A stretch of 64,000 bases of DNA from Pseudochelatococcus lubricantis (lineage in GTDB: Bacteria; Pseudomonadota; Alphaproteobacteria; Rhizobiales; Beijerinckiaceae). The DNA is taken from the NCBI RefSeq assembly GCF_042432495.1, contig NZ_JBHLXC010000012.1, positions 62,001 to 126,000 on the forward strand, in the 5' to 3' direction. The stretch's first letter is position 1. Each line of letters starts with the position of its first letter. A model generated the notes under the pieces. The model searched no databases. It was not told the DNA's origin and saw only the letters and a list, made by a program, of their open reading frames with translations. The translations under genes and the position numbers were made by a program. Below are positions 28,239-35,961 of the stretch, piece after piece.

Positions 28239-29285
28239 ATGCGCATCGCGTTTTTCGTCAACGCCATCGAAGGGGAAAGCCCCCTCTTCACCACCTCGCT
28301 TCTCGCCGCGGCGGCGCTCAGCCGGGATCATGAAGTGATCTATGTGACCCCCGACGATTTCACGCTCCGGCCCGACGGCGCGCTGGTGGTGCATGCCAAG
28401 GTCCTTCCGTCCAAGAAATTCAAAAAACCGGAAACGTTTCACGCAGCGTTGCAGGACGAATCCCTCCAGCGCCGCACCATCGAGATCGGCGAGATCGACG
28501 CGCTTCTGCTGCGCAACGACCCCTCGCTCGATCTCGCGGCGAGGCCGTGGGCGGCGCACGCCGGCATCCTTTTCGGCCGCTTCGCGGCACAGCGCGGCGT
28601 TGTCGTCCTGAACGACCCGGAGGCGCTGGCGCTGGCCCAGAACAAGCTCTATTTCGAGAGCTTTCCAGATGTCGTACGCCCGCCTGCCCTGATATCGCGA
28701 AACATCGACGAGATTCGCCATTTCATCGAAAGCCACCCGAAGGGCGCGATCCTGAAACCGCTGCAAGGCTCGGGCAGGAGGAACGTCTTCAAGGTCAATT
28801 CCGCCTCTAAAAGCAATCTCAACAAGGTCTTCGAGGCCGTTGGCGTCGACGGATACATCGTCGCCCAGCCCTATCTTCCGGAGGCGAAGGCTGGCGGCAT
28901 CCGGCTGTTTCTGCTCAACGGGCAGCCGCTGAAGCACGGCGACACCTATGCGGCGTTGCGGCGCATGCCCGCGCGGGGCGATCAGCAGTCGAACATTTGT
29001 GCCATAGGCGCCGCCGCACCCGCAAGGATCACGGACGATATCCTCGCGCTGGCCGAGCGCGTGCGCCCGAAACTGGTGGCGGACGGCGTGTTTCTGGTCG
29101 GCCTCGATATCGTCGGCGACAAGCTTCTGGAAGTGAACGTCTTCTCGCCGGGCGGCCTGTGGAACATGCGCGAGCTTTACGGCGTGGACTTCAGTAACCC
29201 GATCATCCGTGCGGTCGAGAACAAGGTCGCCGCGCAGGCGGTATCGAAAGAAGGCATCGACAACCGGATGCTCGCAACGCTTTGA
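28239..29285 (+). CDS. Glutathione-synthase-like ATP-grasp protein
   Basis: 348 residues from the ATG at 28239 (AAGGAGG upstream). N-terminal MRIAFFVNAIEGE and central LLRNDPSLD resemble GshB. ATP-grasp signatures: GAILKPLQGSGRRNVFKV (lysine and glycine loop), IVAQPYLPEAKAGGIRLFLLNG, and LEVNVFSPGGLWNM for metal-binding Glu/Asn. It may join Gly to gamma-Glu-Cys or make a related peptide. It stands alone, without gshA, and the canonical gshB is normally elsewhere, so a paralogue role is possible. Confidence 0.8.
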   Translation: MRIAFFVNAIEGESPLFTTSLLAAAALSRDHEVIYVTPDDFTLRPDGALVVHAKVLPSKKFKKPETFHAALQDESLQRRTIEIGEIDALLLRNDPSLDLAARPWAAHAGILFGRFAAQRGVVVLNDPEALALAQNKLYFESFPDVVRPPALISRNIDEIRHFIESHPKGAILKPLQGSGRRNVFKVNSASKSNLNKVFEAVGVDGYIVAQPYLPEAKAGGIRLFLLNGQPLKHGDTYAALRRMPARGDQQSNICAIGAAAPARITDDILALAERVRPKLVADGVFLVGLDIVGDKLLEVNVFSPGGLWNMRELYGVDFSNPIIRAVENKVAAQAVSKEGIDNRMLATL

Positions 29286-29296
29286 AGGCCGGCAAC

Positions 29297-29485
29297 TCAG
29301 GATTTGTCGACGTGCTCCGGCTTCCCCTCGTGTTTCGTGGAAGCGAGTTCGTGCAGTTCCTTTTCCGTCATCGACTCGTACATCTCTCTCGACGCGCCCT
29401 TCAATCCACGTTTCTTCCGGCTGTCACGCTTCGCCGACAGCGCGGCGCCCGCCGCTTTCTGCTGGGCCTTCGATTTCGCGGGCAT
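29297..29485 (-). CDS. DUF3008 family protein
   Basis: 62 residues from the ATG at 29485 (AGGAGG 8 nt upstream). MPAKSKAQQKAAGAALSAKR at the N-terminus and MTEKELHELASTKHEGKPEHV at the C-terminus are the DUF3008 signature. Basic, likely nucleic-acid-associated or disordered; function unknown. Convergent with the ATP-grasp gene, 11 nt apart. Confidence 0.85.
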   Translation of the reverse strand: MPAKSKAQQKAAGAALSAKRDSRKKRGLKGASREMYESMTEKELHELASTKHEGKPEHVDKS

Positions 29486-29637
29486 CTTCATGGCCTCCTC
29501 GCGAATTGCTGATCCGATACGAAAAACAACGGCGCACTTCCCGCGTTGTTCCGATGCGGCAAGCATGAACGCATACGCATGCGCGGCCGCCCGCCGCGGC
29601 CTTTGACGCTTGCTACGCTTCTGAATCCGGATTAGAA

Positions 29638-29660
29638 AAGATGCATGGAAAATACCTTAT
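29638..29660 (+). promoter_or_regulatory. NsrR-like operator upstream of nnrS
   Basis: Left half AAGATGCAT matches the NsrR operator (AAGATGCATTT / AAATGCATCTT) perfectly at 9 positions; the right half AAATACCTTAT is weaker. About 15 of 22 positions agree overall. It ends about 115 nt before the nnrS start. Confidence 0.5.
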
Positions 29661-29774
29661 TTATCCGGAGGCCACCGGCGCTGCCGGATGTTCAGTCGCA
29701 GGTGGGCATTGCTGGCGCCTCTCAGGCGCCGGCGAGCCCGGATTTCTCCGGCAACCTTCTTCCGAGGACTTTTC

Positions 29775-31013
29775 ATGATGATTGCGCAAGGTGAAAAGAT
29801 GCCGGCGCAGGCGCGGCGGGCGGCAGGCGGGCCGGCGCTTCTGTCCTATGGCTTCCGTCCCTTCTTCCTCTTCGGCGCGCTCTACGGCGGGCTGATCATT
29901 CTGGCATGGCTGCCGATACACGACGGGACGCTTGGAACCGCGAGCGCTTTCATGCCCGTCGACTGGCATATTCACGAAACGCTGTTCGGCTATCTCGCGG
30001 CCATCGTCACCGGCTTCCTGCTCACGGCCATTCCGAACTGGACGGGACGGCTGCCGGTGCAAGGCGCACCGCTGCTCGGCCTCGTCGTGCTATGGGTTGC
30101 CGGGCGTGTCGCCGTCTTCTTCTCGGCCTGGACGGGCTGGCTGGCGGCGGCTGCCATCGATAGCCTGTTCCTCGCGGCGGTCTCGGCCGCTGCCGCCACG
30201 GAGATCGTCGCGGGGCGCAACTGGCGCAACCTCAAGGTCGTTATCCCCGTCATGGTGTTCCTGTTCGCCAACATCCTGTTTCACGTCGAGGCGGCGCTTT
30301 CAGGCACCAGCGACTACAGCCGCAGGCTGGCGACCGCGGCAGCAATCGTCCTGATCCTCATCATCGGCGGACGTATCATCCCGAGCTTCACCCGCAACTG
30401 GCTCGCGCGCGAGAATCCGGGCCGCCTGCCCGTTCCGTTCAACGGGTTCGACAAATTCTCCATCGTCCTCTCGGTTGCGGCGCTCACGCCTTGGACGCTG
30501 GCGCCGGAAAGCACGATGGCCGGCCTCCTCCTCATCGCCGCCGCTGGCGTCAACCTCGCGCGGCTCGTGCGCTGGGCTGGCGACAGGGCGCGGCGCGACA
30601 TCCTCGTGCTGATCCTGCATGTCGCCTATCTCTTCGTGCCCGCTGGCCTTCTGCTCGCCGGCCTCGCGGCGCTCGATCCCGCCCATTTTCCGGCGGTCGC
30701 GGCGCTCCATGCGCTGGGCGTCGGCGCCATCGGCGTGATGACGCTCGCGGTCATGACGCGCGCAGCGCTCGGCCACACGGGCCGTGAACTTCGGGCCGAT
30801 ACGGCAACCTGTCTGATCTACGCCGCGATCGTGCTCGCGGCGCTGTCTCGCATCGCGGCCGGTTTCCTGCCGGAGCAAACGAGCCTGCTGCACATCTCGG
30901 CAACGCTGTGGACCCTCGCGTTTCTTGGCTACTGTGCCCGCTATGGCGGGATGTTGCTGCAGCCGCGCCTGAAGCCACGCGAGCCGAACCGCATGCCAAG
31001 GCCCGCCGCATGA
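29775..31013 (+). CDS. nnrS: NnrS family haem-copper membrane protein
   Basis: 412 residues from the first of two ATGs at 29775 (GAGGA upstream). About 12 membrane helices; family motifs LSYGFRPFFLFGALYGG, DWHIHETLFGYLAAIVTGFLLTAIPNWTG and GGRIIPSFTRNW. NnrS proteins contain haem and copper and protect denitrifiers and others against NO stress. The next small gene overlaps by ATGA. First gene of the denitrification island. Confidence 0.9.
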   Translation: MMIAQGEKMPAQARRAAGGPALLSYGFRPFFLFGALYGGLIILAWLPIHDGTLGTASAFMPVDWHIHETLFGYLAAIVTGFLLTAIPNWTGRLPVQGAPLLGLVVLWVAGRVAVFFSAWTGWLAAAAIDSLFLAAVSAAAATEIVAGRNWRNLKVVIPVMVFLFANILFHVEAALSGTSDYSRRLATAAAIVLILIIGGRIIPSFTRNWLARENPGRLPVPFNGFDKFSIVLSVAALTPWTLAPESTMAGLLLIAAAGVNLARLVRWAGDRARRDILVLILHVAYLFVPAGLLLAGLAALDPAHFPAVAALHALGVGAIGVMTLAVMTRAALGHTGRELRADTATCLIYAAIVLAALSRIAAGFLPEQTSLLHISATLWTLAFLGYCARYGGMLLQPRLKPREPNRMPRPAA

Positions 31014-31306
31014 CGACCGCCGGACAGAGGCTCACCGTTGCTCGGGATGCGGCCGGTGCCTTCATGCTCGATGCAGCGATGCTTGCCGGGCGGTTCGGCT
31101 GGTCGCCGGAGGAGTTGCGCGACATGATGCGCCGTGGCCTCGTCTCCAGCCGCGTCGAGCGCGGCGAGGGAGACGACCGCGGCCGCTGGCGGCTTTCCGT
31201 CCGCTGCGGCAATCGCCGGTGGCGGGCGATCGTCGAGCCGGACGGCACAGTCGCCGACCAGCGTGTCGATTTCATTCCGCTACGGAAGGCCTCAGCCAGA
31301 GAATGA
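31010..31306 (+). CDS. DUF6522-like small protein
   Basis: 98 residues, start overlapping the nnrS stop (ATGA), so translationally coupled. It has AGAFMLDAAMLAGRFGWSPEELRDMMRRGLVSSRVERGEG, then a beta-rich half WRLSVRCGNRRWRAIVEPDGTV. This fits a small family often found in denitrification clusters. Soluble, no cysteine cluster beyond one Cys; function unknown. Confidence 0.75.
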   Translation: MTTAGQRLTVARDAAGAFMLDAAMLAGRFGWSPEELRDMMRRGLVSSRVERGEGDDRGRWRLSVRCGNRRWRAIVEPDGTVADQRVDFIPLRKASARE

Positions 31307-31350
31307 GCGGATTGCGGCGTCACGGAAGCGGATGACGGGAGGGCGAATGT

Positions 31351-31590
31351 ATGACCGATCCTGCGCCAGACCCCTCGTTCGGGCCTGACCCCGCGTCGGA
31401 CGCAGCCGCGGAAGCCGTCGCGCGGGCCGGTTACGAGCGGTGCCATCCAGACGACAGCTTCGCAGACCTCATCCGCCGCGCGCGCTTCTCAAAGGATGAC
31501 CGCGGCCTTTTGCGCCAGTGGCGCGACTACGGGCGAGCGCTGCTGTCGCGCGGCGACGGCTGCGCCCCACCGGTATCGTCAAGAAGATAA
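31351..31590 (+). CDS. Small hypothetical protein in the nnrS-azu interval
   Basis: 79 residues, MTDPAPDPSFGPDPASD then a helical YERCHPDDSFADLIRRARFSKDDRGLLRQWRDYG. Ribosome site GGAGGG at 31339. The ARFSKDDRGLLRQW part looks like a real conserved stretch. Its last 64 nt overlap the 3' end of the convergent DUF488 gene, so the tail CAPPVSSRR may not be conserved. No named function. Confidence 0.55.
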   Translation: MTDPAPDPSFGPDPASDAAAEAVARAGYERCHPDDSFADLIRRARFSKDDRGLLRQWRDYGRALLSRGDGCAPPVSSRR

Positions 31591-31931
31591 TCCGCAAGAA
31601 CCAGCGCATGATTGTGCGCCGTGTCGTGGGCGGCATAGAGCAGGGTCACCGGCCCGCGCGCAGCAAGATCGCGAAGCGTGCCGACGGCCTCCCCGTTCGC
31701 GGCGAGTTCGGCCCGGTAGCGGCGGGCGAACTCGGCCCACCGCACCGGATCATGGCCGAACCAACGGCGCAGCCCGGGGCTTGGCGCTACATCCTTCAGC
31801 CAGAGCGTCAGTTCCGCCGCTTCCTTGCGAATGCCGCGAGGCCAGAGGCGGTCGACGAGCACGCGCGCGCCGTCATCCGCCGCCGGCGGCTCGTAGATGC
31901 GCTTCAGCCGCATGCCGAAGCCGTCGGCCAT
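31527..31931 (-). CDS. DUF488 family protein
   Basis: 134 residues from the ATG at 31931 (GGGGGTG upstream). Typical start RLKRIYEPPAADDGARVLVDRLWPRGI and later ELTLWLKDVAPSPGLRRWFGHDP; LLYAAHDTAHNHALVL near the end. DUF488 (COG3189, YeaO-like) proteins are of unknown biochemical role. It starts 13 nt after the pseudoazurin stop, so it is probably cotranscribed with it and may share its anaerobic/NO control. Confidence 0.85.
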   Translation of the reverse strand: MADGFGMRLKRIYEPPAADDGARVLVDRLWPRGIRKEAAELTLWLKDVAPSPGLRRWFGHDPVRWAEFARRYRAELAANGEAVGTLRDLAARGPVTLLYAAHDTAHNHALVLADYLLDDTGGAQPSPRDSSARP

Positions 31932-31944
31932 CGCATCACCCCCG

Positions 31945-32394
31945 TCACTGTCCGACCTGGGCAATCGCTGCATCCAGCCGCTCGCGCGCCTTCTTCGGCA
32001 GCTTGGCCTCCTTGAGGGCATCAAGGTTGGCCGGCGCGCCGTCGCCAACCACCACCAGCGCCACCATGCCCATCGGCATATGCGGCAGGCACTTGATCAG
32101 GTACGCGCCAGGCACCGTGAAGCTCGACGAGATTTCTTCGTTGACCTTGCCCTTGAACGGCTCCGCACCGTCGGGGATGAGGCCCTTCACCGTTTCCGCG
32201 CTATGGGTCTTGTCGGTCGGCACGAAAGTCACCTTGTCGCCGGGCGCGACCTTGAGGAACGACGGCTCGAAGACCATCAGTCCGTCCTTGCCCTTGTTGA
32301 GCATCTCGATCCTGAAATCCTCGGCCATCGCCGGCATGGAAAGCAGCGTCAGCGCCGCTACGGTACACACGGCTTTACCCATCACTTTGACCAT
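31945..32394 (-). CDS. azu: Pseudoazurin, periplasmic type 1 copper electron carrier
   Basis: 149 residues from the ATG at 32394. Sec signal MVKVMGKAVCTVAALTLLSM with AMA-E cleavage, then EDFRIEMLNKGKDGLMVFEPSFLKVAPGDKVTFVPTDKTHSAE. The copper ligands are the His in KTHSAE and the C-terminal set in YLIKCLPHMPMGM (Cys, His, Met). Pseudoazurin gives electrons to NirK and can feed NosZ, which fits the neighbourhood. Two regulatory boxes lie about 100-137 nt upstream. Confidence 0.93.
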   Translation of the reverse strand: MVKVMGKAVCTVAALTLLSMPAMAEDFRIEMLNKGKDGLMVFEPSFLKVAPGDKVTFVPTDKTHSAETVKGLIPDGAEPFKGKVNEEISSSFTVPGAYLIKCLPHMPMGMVALVVVGDGAPANLDALKEAKLPKKARERLDAAIAQVGQ

Positions 32395-32493
32395 TTGTCT
32401 TTCTCCCCAGGCAGCAGCCTCAAACATCGGGAAGCCGACGTATCGTATCGCCCTTCCCTGCGTCAGGTCTAGGCAATCCGACGCTGCCGCTCC

Positions 32494-32507
32494 TTGACCT
32501 GTCGCAA
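32494..32507 (-). promoter_or_regulatory. FNR/NnrR-type box upstream of azu
   Basis: On the minus strand TTGCGACAGGTCAA, i.e. TTG-N8-CAA. One nucleotide away from the adjoining NsrR-like site. Confidence 0.6.
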
Positions 32508-32508
32508 A

Positions 32509-32531
32509 TAGATATATTTTAAACGCATCTT
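32509..32531 (-). promoter_or_regulatory. NsrR-like operator upstream of azu
   Basis: Halves, plus strand, TAGATATATTT and AAACGCATCTT around a central T; 18-19 of 22 positions agree with AAGATGCATTT / AAATGCATCTT. Confidence 0.6.
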
Positions 32532-32552
32532 AAGAACCGCCCATACCATGCG

Positions 32553-33434
32553 TCACAATGTCCGCAGGAAACGAAGGCAGGCGATAAGTTCTGCCGCGAA
32601 TGCCTGCGCACGGCTGCGCTCCGCCTCGTCCCGCGCTTCTCCGGCAAGTTCCAGATAGCGGTCGAGCAACGCCTCGCACAGGGCGCCAGCGCCGTTCCAG
32701 GCCGCATCCGGCAAGAAGGGCGCATGCTTCAGGGAAGGCAGCGATGGATCGAAGGGCGCGCGCGCAAGCTGTGCTGCCCGTTCCCTTGTCTGCCGGGCAA
32801 GTGCCTCCAGTTCCCGCCGCCCAGCGTCGTCGCCATCGCAGGTCGCCATCTTTTCCACCAACAGCGCCGCAAGCCGGCTTTCCATCGCGTCGGGCACTGC
32901 CGCACGTCGGTCCGCCCGCCCGCGCAAGGCGTGATAGGACGACCGCCGCCGGCGCCGCAGCCAAGCCACCCGCGCGAGTTCCCTTCCCGCCAGATACTCG
33001 GCCGCCTGGCGGACTTCGGCGGAAGACGCCTGCGCCGCAACATAGCTCCAGAAGGCGAAAGCCCGCTCGCAGTTGCGGACCGCGACCGCGAATATCCGGT
33101 AAGGGTCGAGCAGTTCCACCGCCGCAGCATCCGTTCCCTCGTCGTCCAGCAGACCTTCGACGGCGAGAAGGCACGCCGCCGCATGCGTCGCCCCGACGAA
33201 TCGGGACAGGCTGCGCCCGATCTGCTCGCGCTGCTGCCGGGCGAGTTCGTCATAGGCCGAGGCGAGCGCATCCGCGCCCGCACGCCGCATGCGCCCCGCC
33301 TGCGCCTCATAACGGGAAGCCGCGTCCTCCGCGATGGAAGAGGCAGTCGCCATCAGTTCGCCCGGCGAACGGACCGACGGCGGCTCGGCCCTCAGCCGCG
33401 ATGCGGGACGCTTCGATATGGAATGCCGCGACAT
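32553..33434 (-). CDS. Degenerate ferritin-like (rubrerythrin-type) protein
   Basis: 293 residues from the ATG at 33434 (GGAGGCGCTCCC upstream). Two helical repeats look like rubrerythrin-type ferritin domains: SIAEDAASRYEAQAGRMRRAGADALASAYDELARQQREQI, and CERAFAFWSYVAAQASSAEVRQAAEYLAGRELARVAWLRRRRR. The usual E-E-x-x-H ligand set is eroded: ARQQREQI and GRELARVA stand where EExxH would be. So metal binding is doubtful. Divergent from nosR and sharing its regulatory region. Confidence 0.65.
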   Translation of the reverse strand: MSRHSISKRPASRLRAEPPSVRSPGELMATASSIAEDAASRYEAQAGRMRRAGADALASAYDELARQQREQIGRSLSRFVGATHAAACLLAVEGLLDDEGTDAAAVELLDPYRIFAVAVRNCERAFAFWSYVAAQASSAEVRQAAEYLAGRELARVAWLRRRRRSSYHALRGRADRRAAVPDAMESRLAALLVEKMATCDGDDAGRRELEALARQTRERAAQLARAPFDPSLPSLKHAPFLPDAAWNGAGALCEALLDRYLELAGEARDEAERSRAQAFAAELIACLRFLRTL

Positions 33435-33495
33435 GGGAGCGCCTCCTGCCCGCCAGCGCCTCTCTGAGATAAAAGGCGGAAATTTTCCCTGCAAT

Positions 33496-33509
33496 TTGTT
33501 CTATCTCAA
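33496..33509 (+). promoter_or_regulatory. FNR/NnrR-type box upstream of nosR
   Basis: TTGTTCTATCTCAA (TTG-N8-CAA), 110 nt before the nosR start and about 62 nt before the divergent ferritin-like start. Confidence 0.6.
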
Positions 33510-33521
33510 GTTTCGGGAAAA

Positions 33522-33544
33522 AACATGCATTACATTTACATCTA
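33522..33544 (+). promoter_or_regulatory. NsrR-like operator upstream of nosR
   Basis: Halves AACATGCATTA and ATTTACATCTA; about 16 of 22 positions agree with the NsrR operator. Twelve nt from the FNR-type box. Confidence 0.45.
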
Positions 33545-33618
33545 ATTGATCCGGGAGGGGGCGCTGTCTCCCGCTCCGGAAATCGCGACGCCGGCTGCGA
33601 GACGTGGAAACAACAATA

Positions 33619-35937
33619 ATGGCCTTGCATTGGTATCCGCGGTTGAGAACCTTCATCGCCCGCTGCCTTCTCTGTATGTCTCTCGCGGCAGCATTCATCC
33701 TCGCGTCTCAGGCGCACGCCGGGCAGCTCGGCAACTATCTGCCGGCGCTCGATCCCGGCGCCTTCTTCGACGGCGCCGACAGGTTCGGAGATCCGGAAGG
33801 CGAACCGCCGATAGCCCCCGTGCTGAAGGGCGGCGAGCGCCTTGGCTACGTCTTTCTCAATGCCGATTTCACCAGCGCCATCGGCTATTCCGGCAAGCCG
33901 ATCCATATCGTTGCGGGTATCGATACGGGCGGCGTCATCCACGGGCTGAAGCTCGTCCACCACGACGAACCGATCGTGCTGATCGGCATTCCCGAACCGA
34001 AGGTCGTCGCCGCACTCAACAGCATCATCGGCAGGGATATGGGCCGCGTCGCCGCCGGTCTGGAGCGGCCGCCGCAGGCCGATATCGTCAGCGGCGCGAC
34101 CGTGACGGTGCTGGTGATGGGCGACAGCGTGGTGCGCGCTGCCGTGCGCCTCATCCGCAGCAACCGGCTGGGAGAGGCGCCAGCGCCGGCCGGCGCGGTC
34201 GTCAGCGCCATCCGCAAGGTCGACGTGTCGAAAACCGGTGTCGCGGACTGGGACACGCTGCTCGGCGACGGCTCCGTGCGCAGCCTGCGTCTGAGCGTGG
34301 GCGAGGTATCGCAGGTGTTTCGCGAGGCCGGCCAGCCGGAGGCGGCCGACCGCCCTGAGTCGCCGTCGCCCGACGACCGGTTCATCGATCTCTTCATCGC
34401 CCCCGTCAGTGTGCCGATCATCGGGCGCAGCCTGCTGGGCGACGTGGTGTACGAGCGGCTGAAAAGCCAGTTGAAGGAGGGCCGAAGCGCCATCCTCGTC
34501 GCCGGCGATGGCGCCTATTCCTTCAAGGGATCGGGCTATGTGCGCGGCGGCATCTTCGACCGGATCGAGCTGCTGCAGGATGGACAGGGCATCCGCTTCC
34601 GCGACCGTAATCACACCCGTCTGGCGGCGCTGGCGGCGGAAGGCGCGCCGCATCTGCGCGAAATCGCGCTGTTCACGGTGCCGGCCGATTTCGCCTTCGA
34701 TGTCGCCGAGCCGTGGGAACTGCAACTCCTCGTGCAACGCAGCACCTCCGCGCGCGGCAAGGCGGTGCTGCCCTTCAATCTCGGCTACAGCCTGCCGGAT
34801 GCCTACGTCACCGTCGAGGAGCCGCCCGCCCCGCCACCGGCCGTCACGCCGCCGTCGCCGGCCGAAGCGGCGCCCACCGCCGAGGCCACAGCCGCCCCCT
34901 TCCCGGACGACGAGCCGCTGTGGTTTCGCATCTGGCAGATGAACCGGATCGCCATCGGCGTCACGGTCGCCGCGCTGCTCGTGCTCACCGCCATCTTCTT
35001 CTTCCAGGACTGGCTCGTGACGCGCCCCCTGCTTTTTCGCCGGGTGCGGCAGGGCTATCTGCTGTTCACGCTGGTGTGGCTCGGCTGGTATATGAACGCC
35101 CAACTATCGGTCGTGAACGTGCTGACTTTCGTCAACGCACTGGTGACCGGCTTCTCGTGGGAATTCTTCCTGTCCGCACCGCTCGTGTTCATCCTGTGGG
35201 GTGCGGTGGCGGCGGCGCTGTTGTTCTGGGGGCGCGGGCCGTTCTGCGGCTGGCTGTGCCCGTTCGGCGCCCTGCAGGAGCTGACCAACGCCGTCGCCAA
35301 ACGGCTCTGGGTGCCGCAGATCAGCGTGCCTTGGGGCCTGCACGAGCGGTTGTGGCCGCTCAAGTACATCGTGTTCCTCGGCCTGTTCGGCCTGTCGCTC
35401 TATTCCGTCGCGCTCGCCGAGATGTTCGCGGAGGTGGAGCCCTTCAAGACGGCGATCGTGCTGAAGTTCGCGCGCGAATGGCCGTTCGTGATCTTCGCCC
35501 TCACGGTGCTGGCGGCCGGCCTCGTCATCGAGCGCTTCTATTGCCGCTATCTCTGTCCGCTGGGGGCGGCGCTCGCCATTCCCGGCCGCATCCGCATGTT
35601 CGAATGGCTGAAGCGCTGGCCGGAATGCGGCTCGCCCTGCCAGCGCTGCGCCAACGAATGCCCGGTGCAGTCGATCCATCCGGAAGGGCCGATCAACGTC
35701 AACGAGTGCATCTACTGCATGCATTGCCAGGAGCTTTACCACGACGATCACCGCTGCCCGCACATGATCCAGCTGCGGCTGAAGCGGGAGAAGCGCGCGG
35801 CGCTGGCGGGGTCCCCCGACGCCGCTCCGGCACCGAAGAAAGCGTCCACCGCCCGGCCTGTGATCACCCATGCGGGCGCGCCGGTCGATCCCTCCGTCGC
35901 CATACTGTCCGGCCCGGGAGCGGAGCGGCCGGTTTGA
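33619..35937 (+). CDS. nosR: NosR, electron-transfer regulator of N2O reduction
   Basis: 772 residues from the ATG at 33619 (a GTG at 33604 is an alternative). Signal/anchor helix (to about 35), periplasmic FMN-binding domain with DIVSGATVTVLVMGDSVV (flavinylation site near the SGAT), then helices, and cytoplasmic CGWLCPFGALQE and CRYLCPLGAAL motifs and a ferredoxin-like end (CGSPCQRCANECPVQ, NECIYCMHCQ). NosR passes electrons for N2O reduction by NosZ. A Pro/Ala linker lies near residues 400-430. First gene of nosRZDFYLX. Confidence 0.95.
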   Translation: MALHWYPRLRTFIARCLLCMSLAAAFILASQAHAGQLGNYLPALDPGAFFDGADRFGDPEGEPPIAPVLKGGERLGYVFLNADFTSAIGYSGKPIHIVAGIDTGGVIHGLKLVHHDEPIVLIGIPEPKVVAALNSIIGRDMGRVAAGLERPPQADIVSGATVTVLVMGDSVVRAAVRLIRSNRLGEAPAPAGAVVSAIRKVDVSKTGVADWDTLLGDGSVRSLRLSVGEVSQVFREAGQPEAADRPESPSPDDRFIDLFIAPVSVPIIGRSLLGDVVYERLKSQLKEGRSAILVAGDGAYSFKGSGYVRGGIFDRIELLQDGQGIRFRDRNHTRLAALAAEGAPHLREIALFTVPADFAFDVAEPWELQLLVQRSTSARGKAVLPFNLGYSLPDAYVTVEEPPAPPPAVTPPSPAEAAPTAEATAAPFPDDEPLWFRIWQMNRIAIGVTVAALLVLTAIFFFQDWLVTRPLLFRRVRQGYLLFTLVWLGWYMNAQLSVVNVLTFVNALVTGFSWEFFLSAPLVFILWGAVAAALLFWGRGPFCGWLCPFGALQELTNAVAKRLWVPQISVPWGLHERLWPLKYIVFLGLFGLSLYSVALAEMFAEVEPFKTAIVLKFAREWPFVIFALTVLAAGLVIERFYCRYLCPLGAALAIPGRIRMFEWLKRWPECGSPCQRCANECPVQSIHPEGPINVNECIYCMHCQELYHDDHRCPHMIQLRLKREKRAALAGSPDAAPAPKKASTARPVITHAGAPVDPSVAILSGPGAERPV

Positions 35938-35961
35938 GACGCATCACAAAGGAGAGAAGCC

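Noticed and set aside
27939..28294. Short minus-strand frames (74-99 codons) in the AT-rich gap
   Set aside because: No ribosome site, odd composition, no recognisable family.
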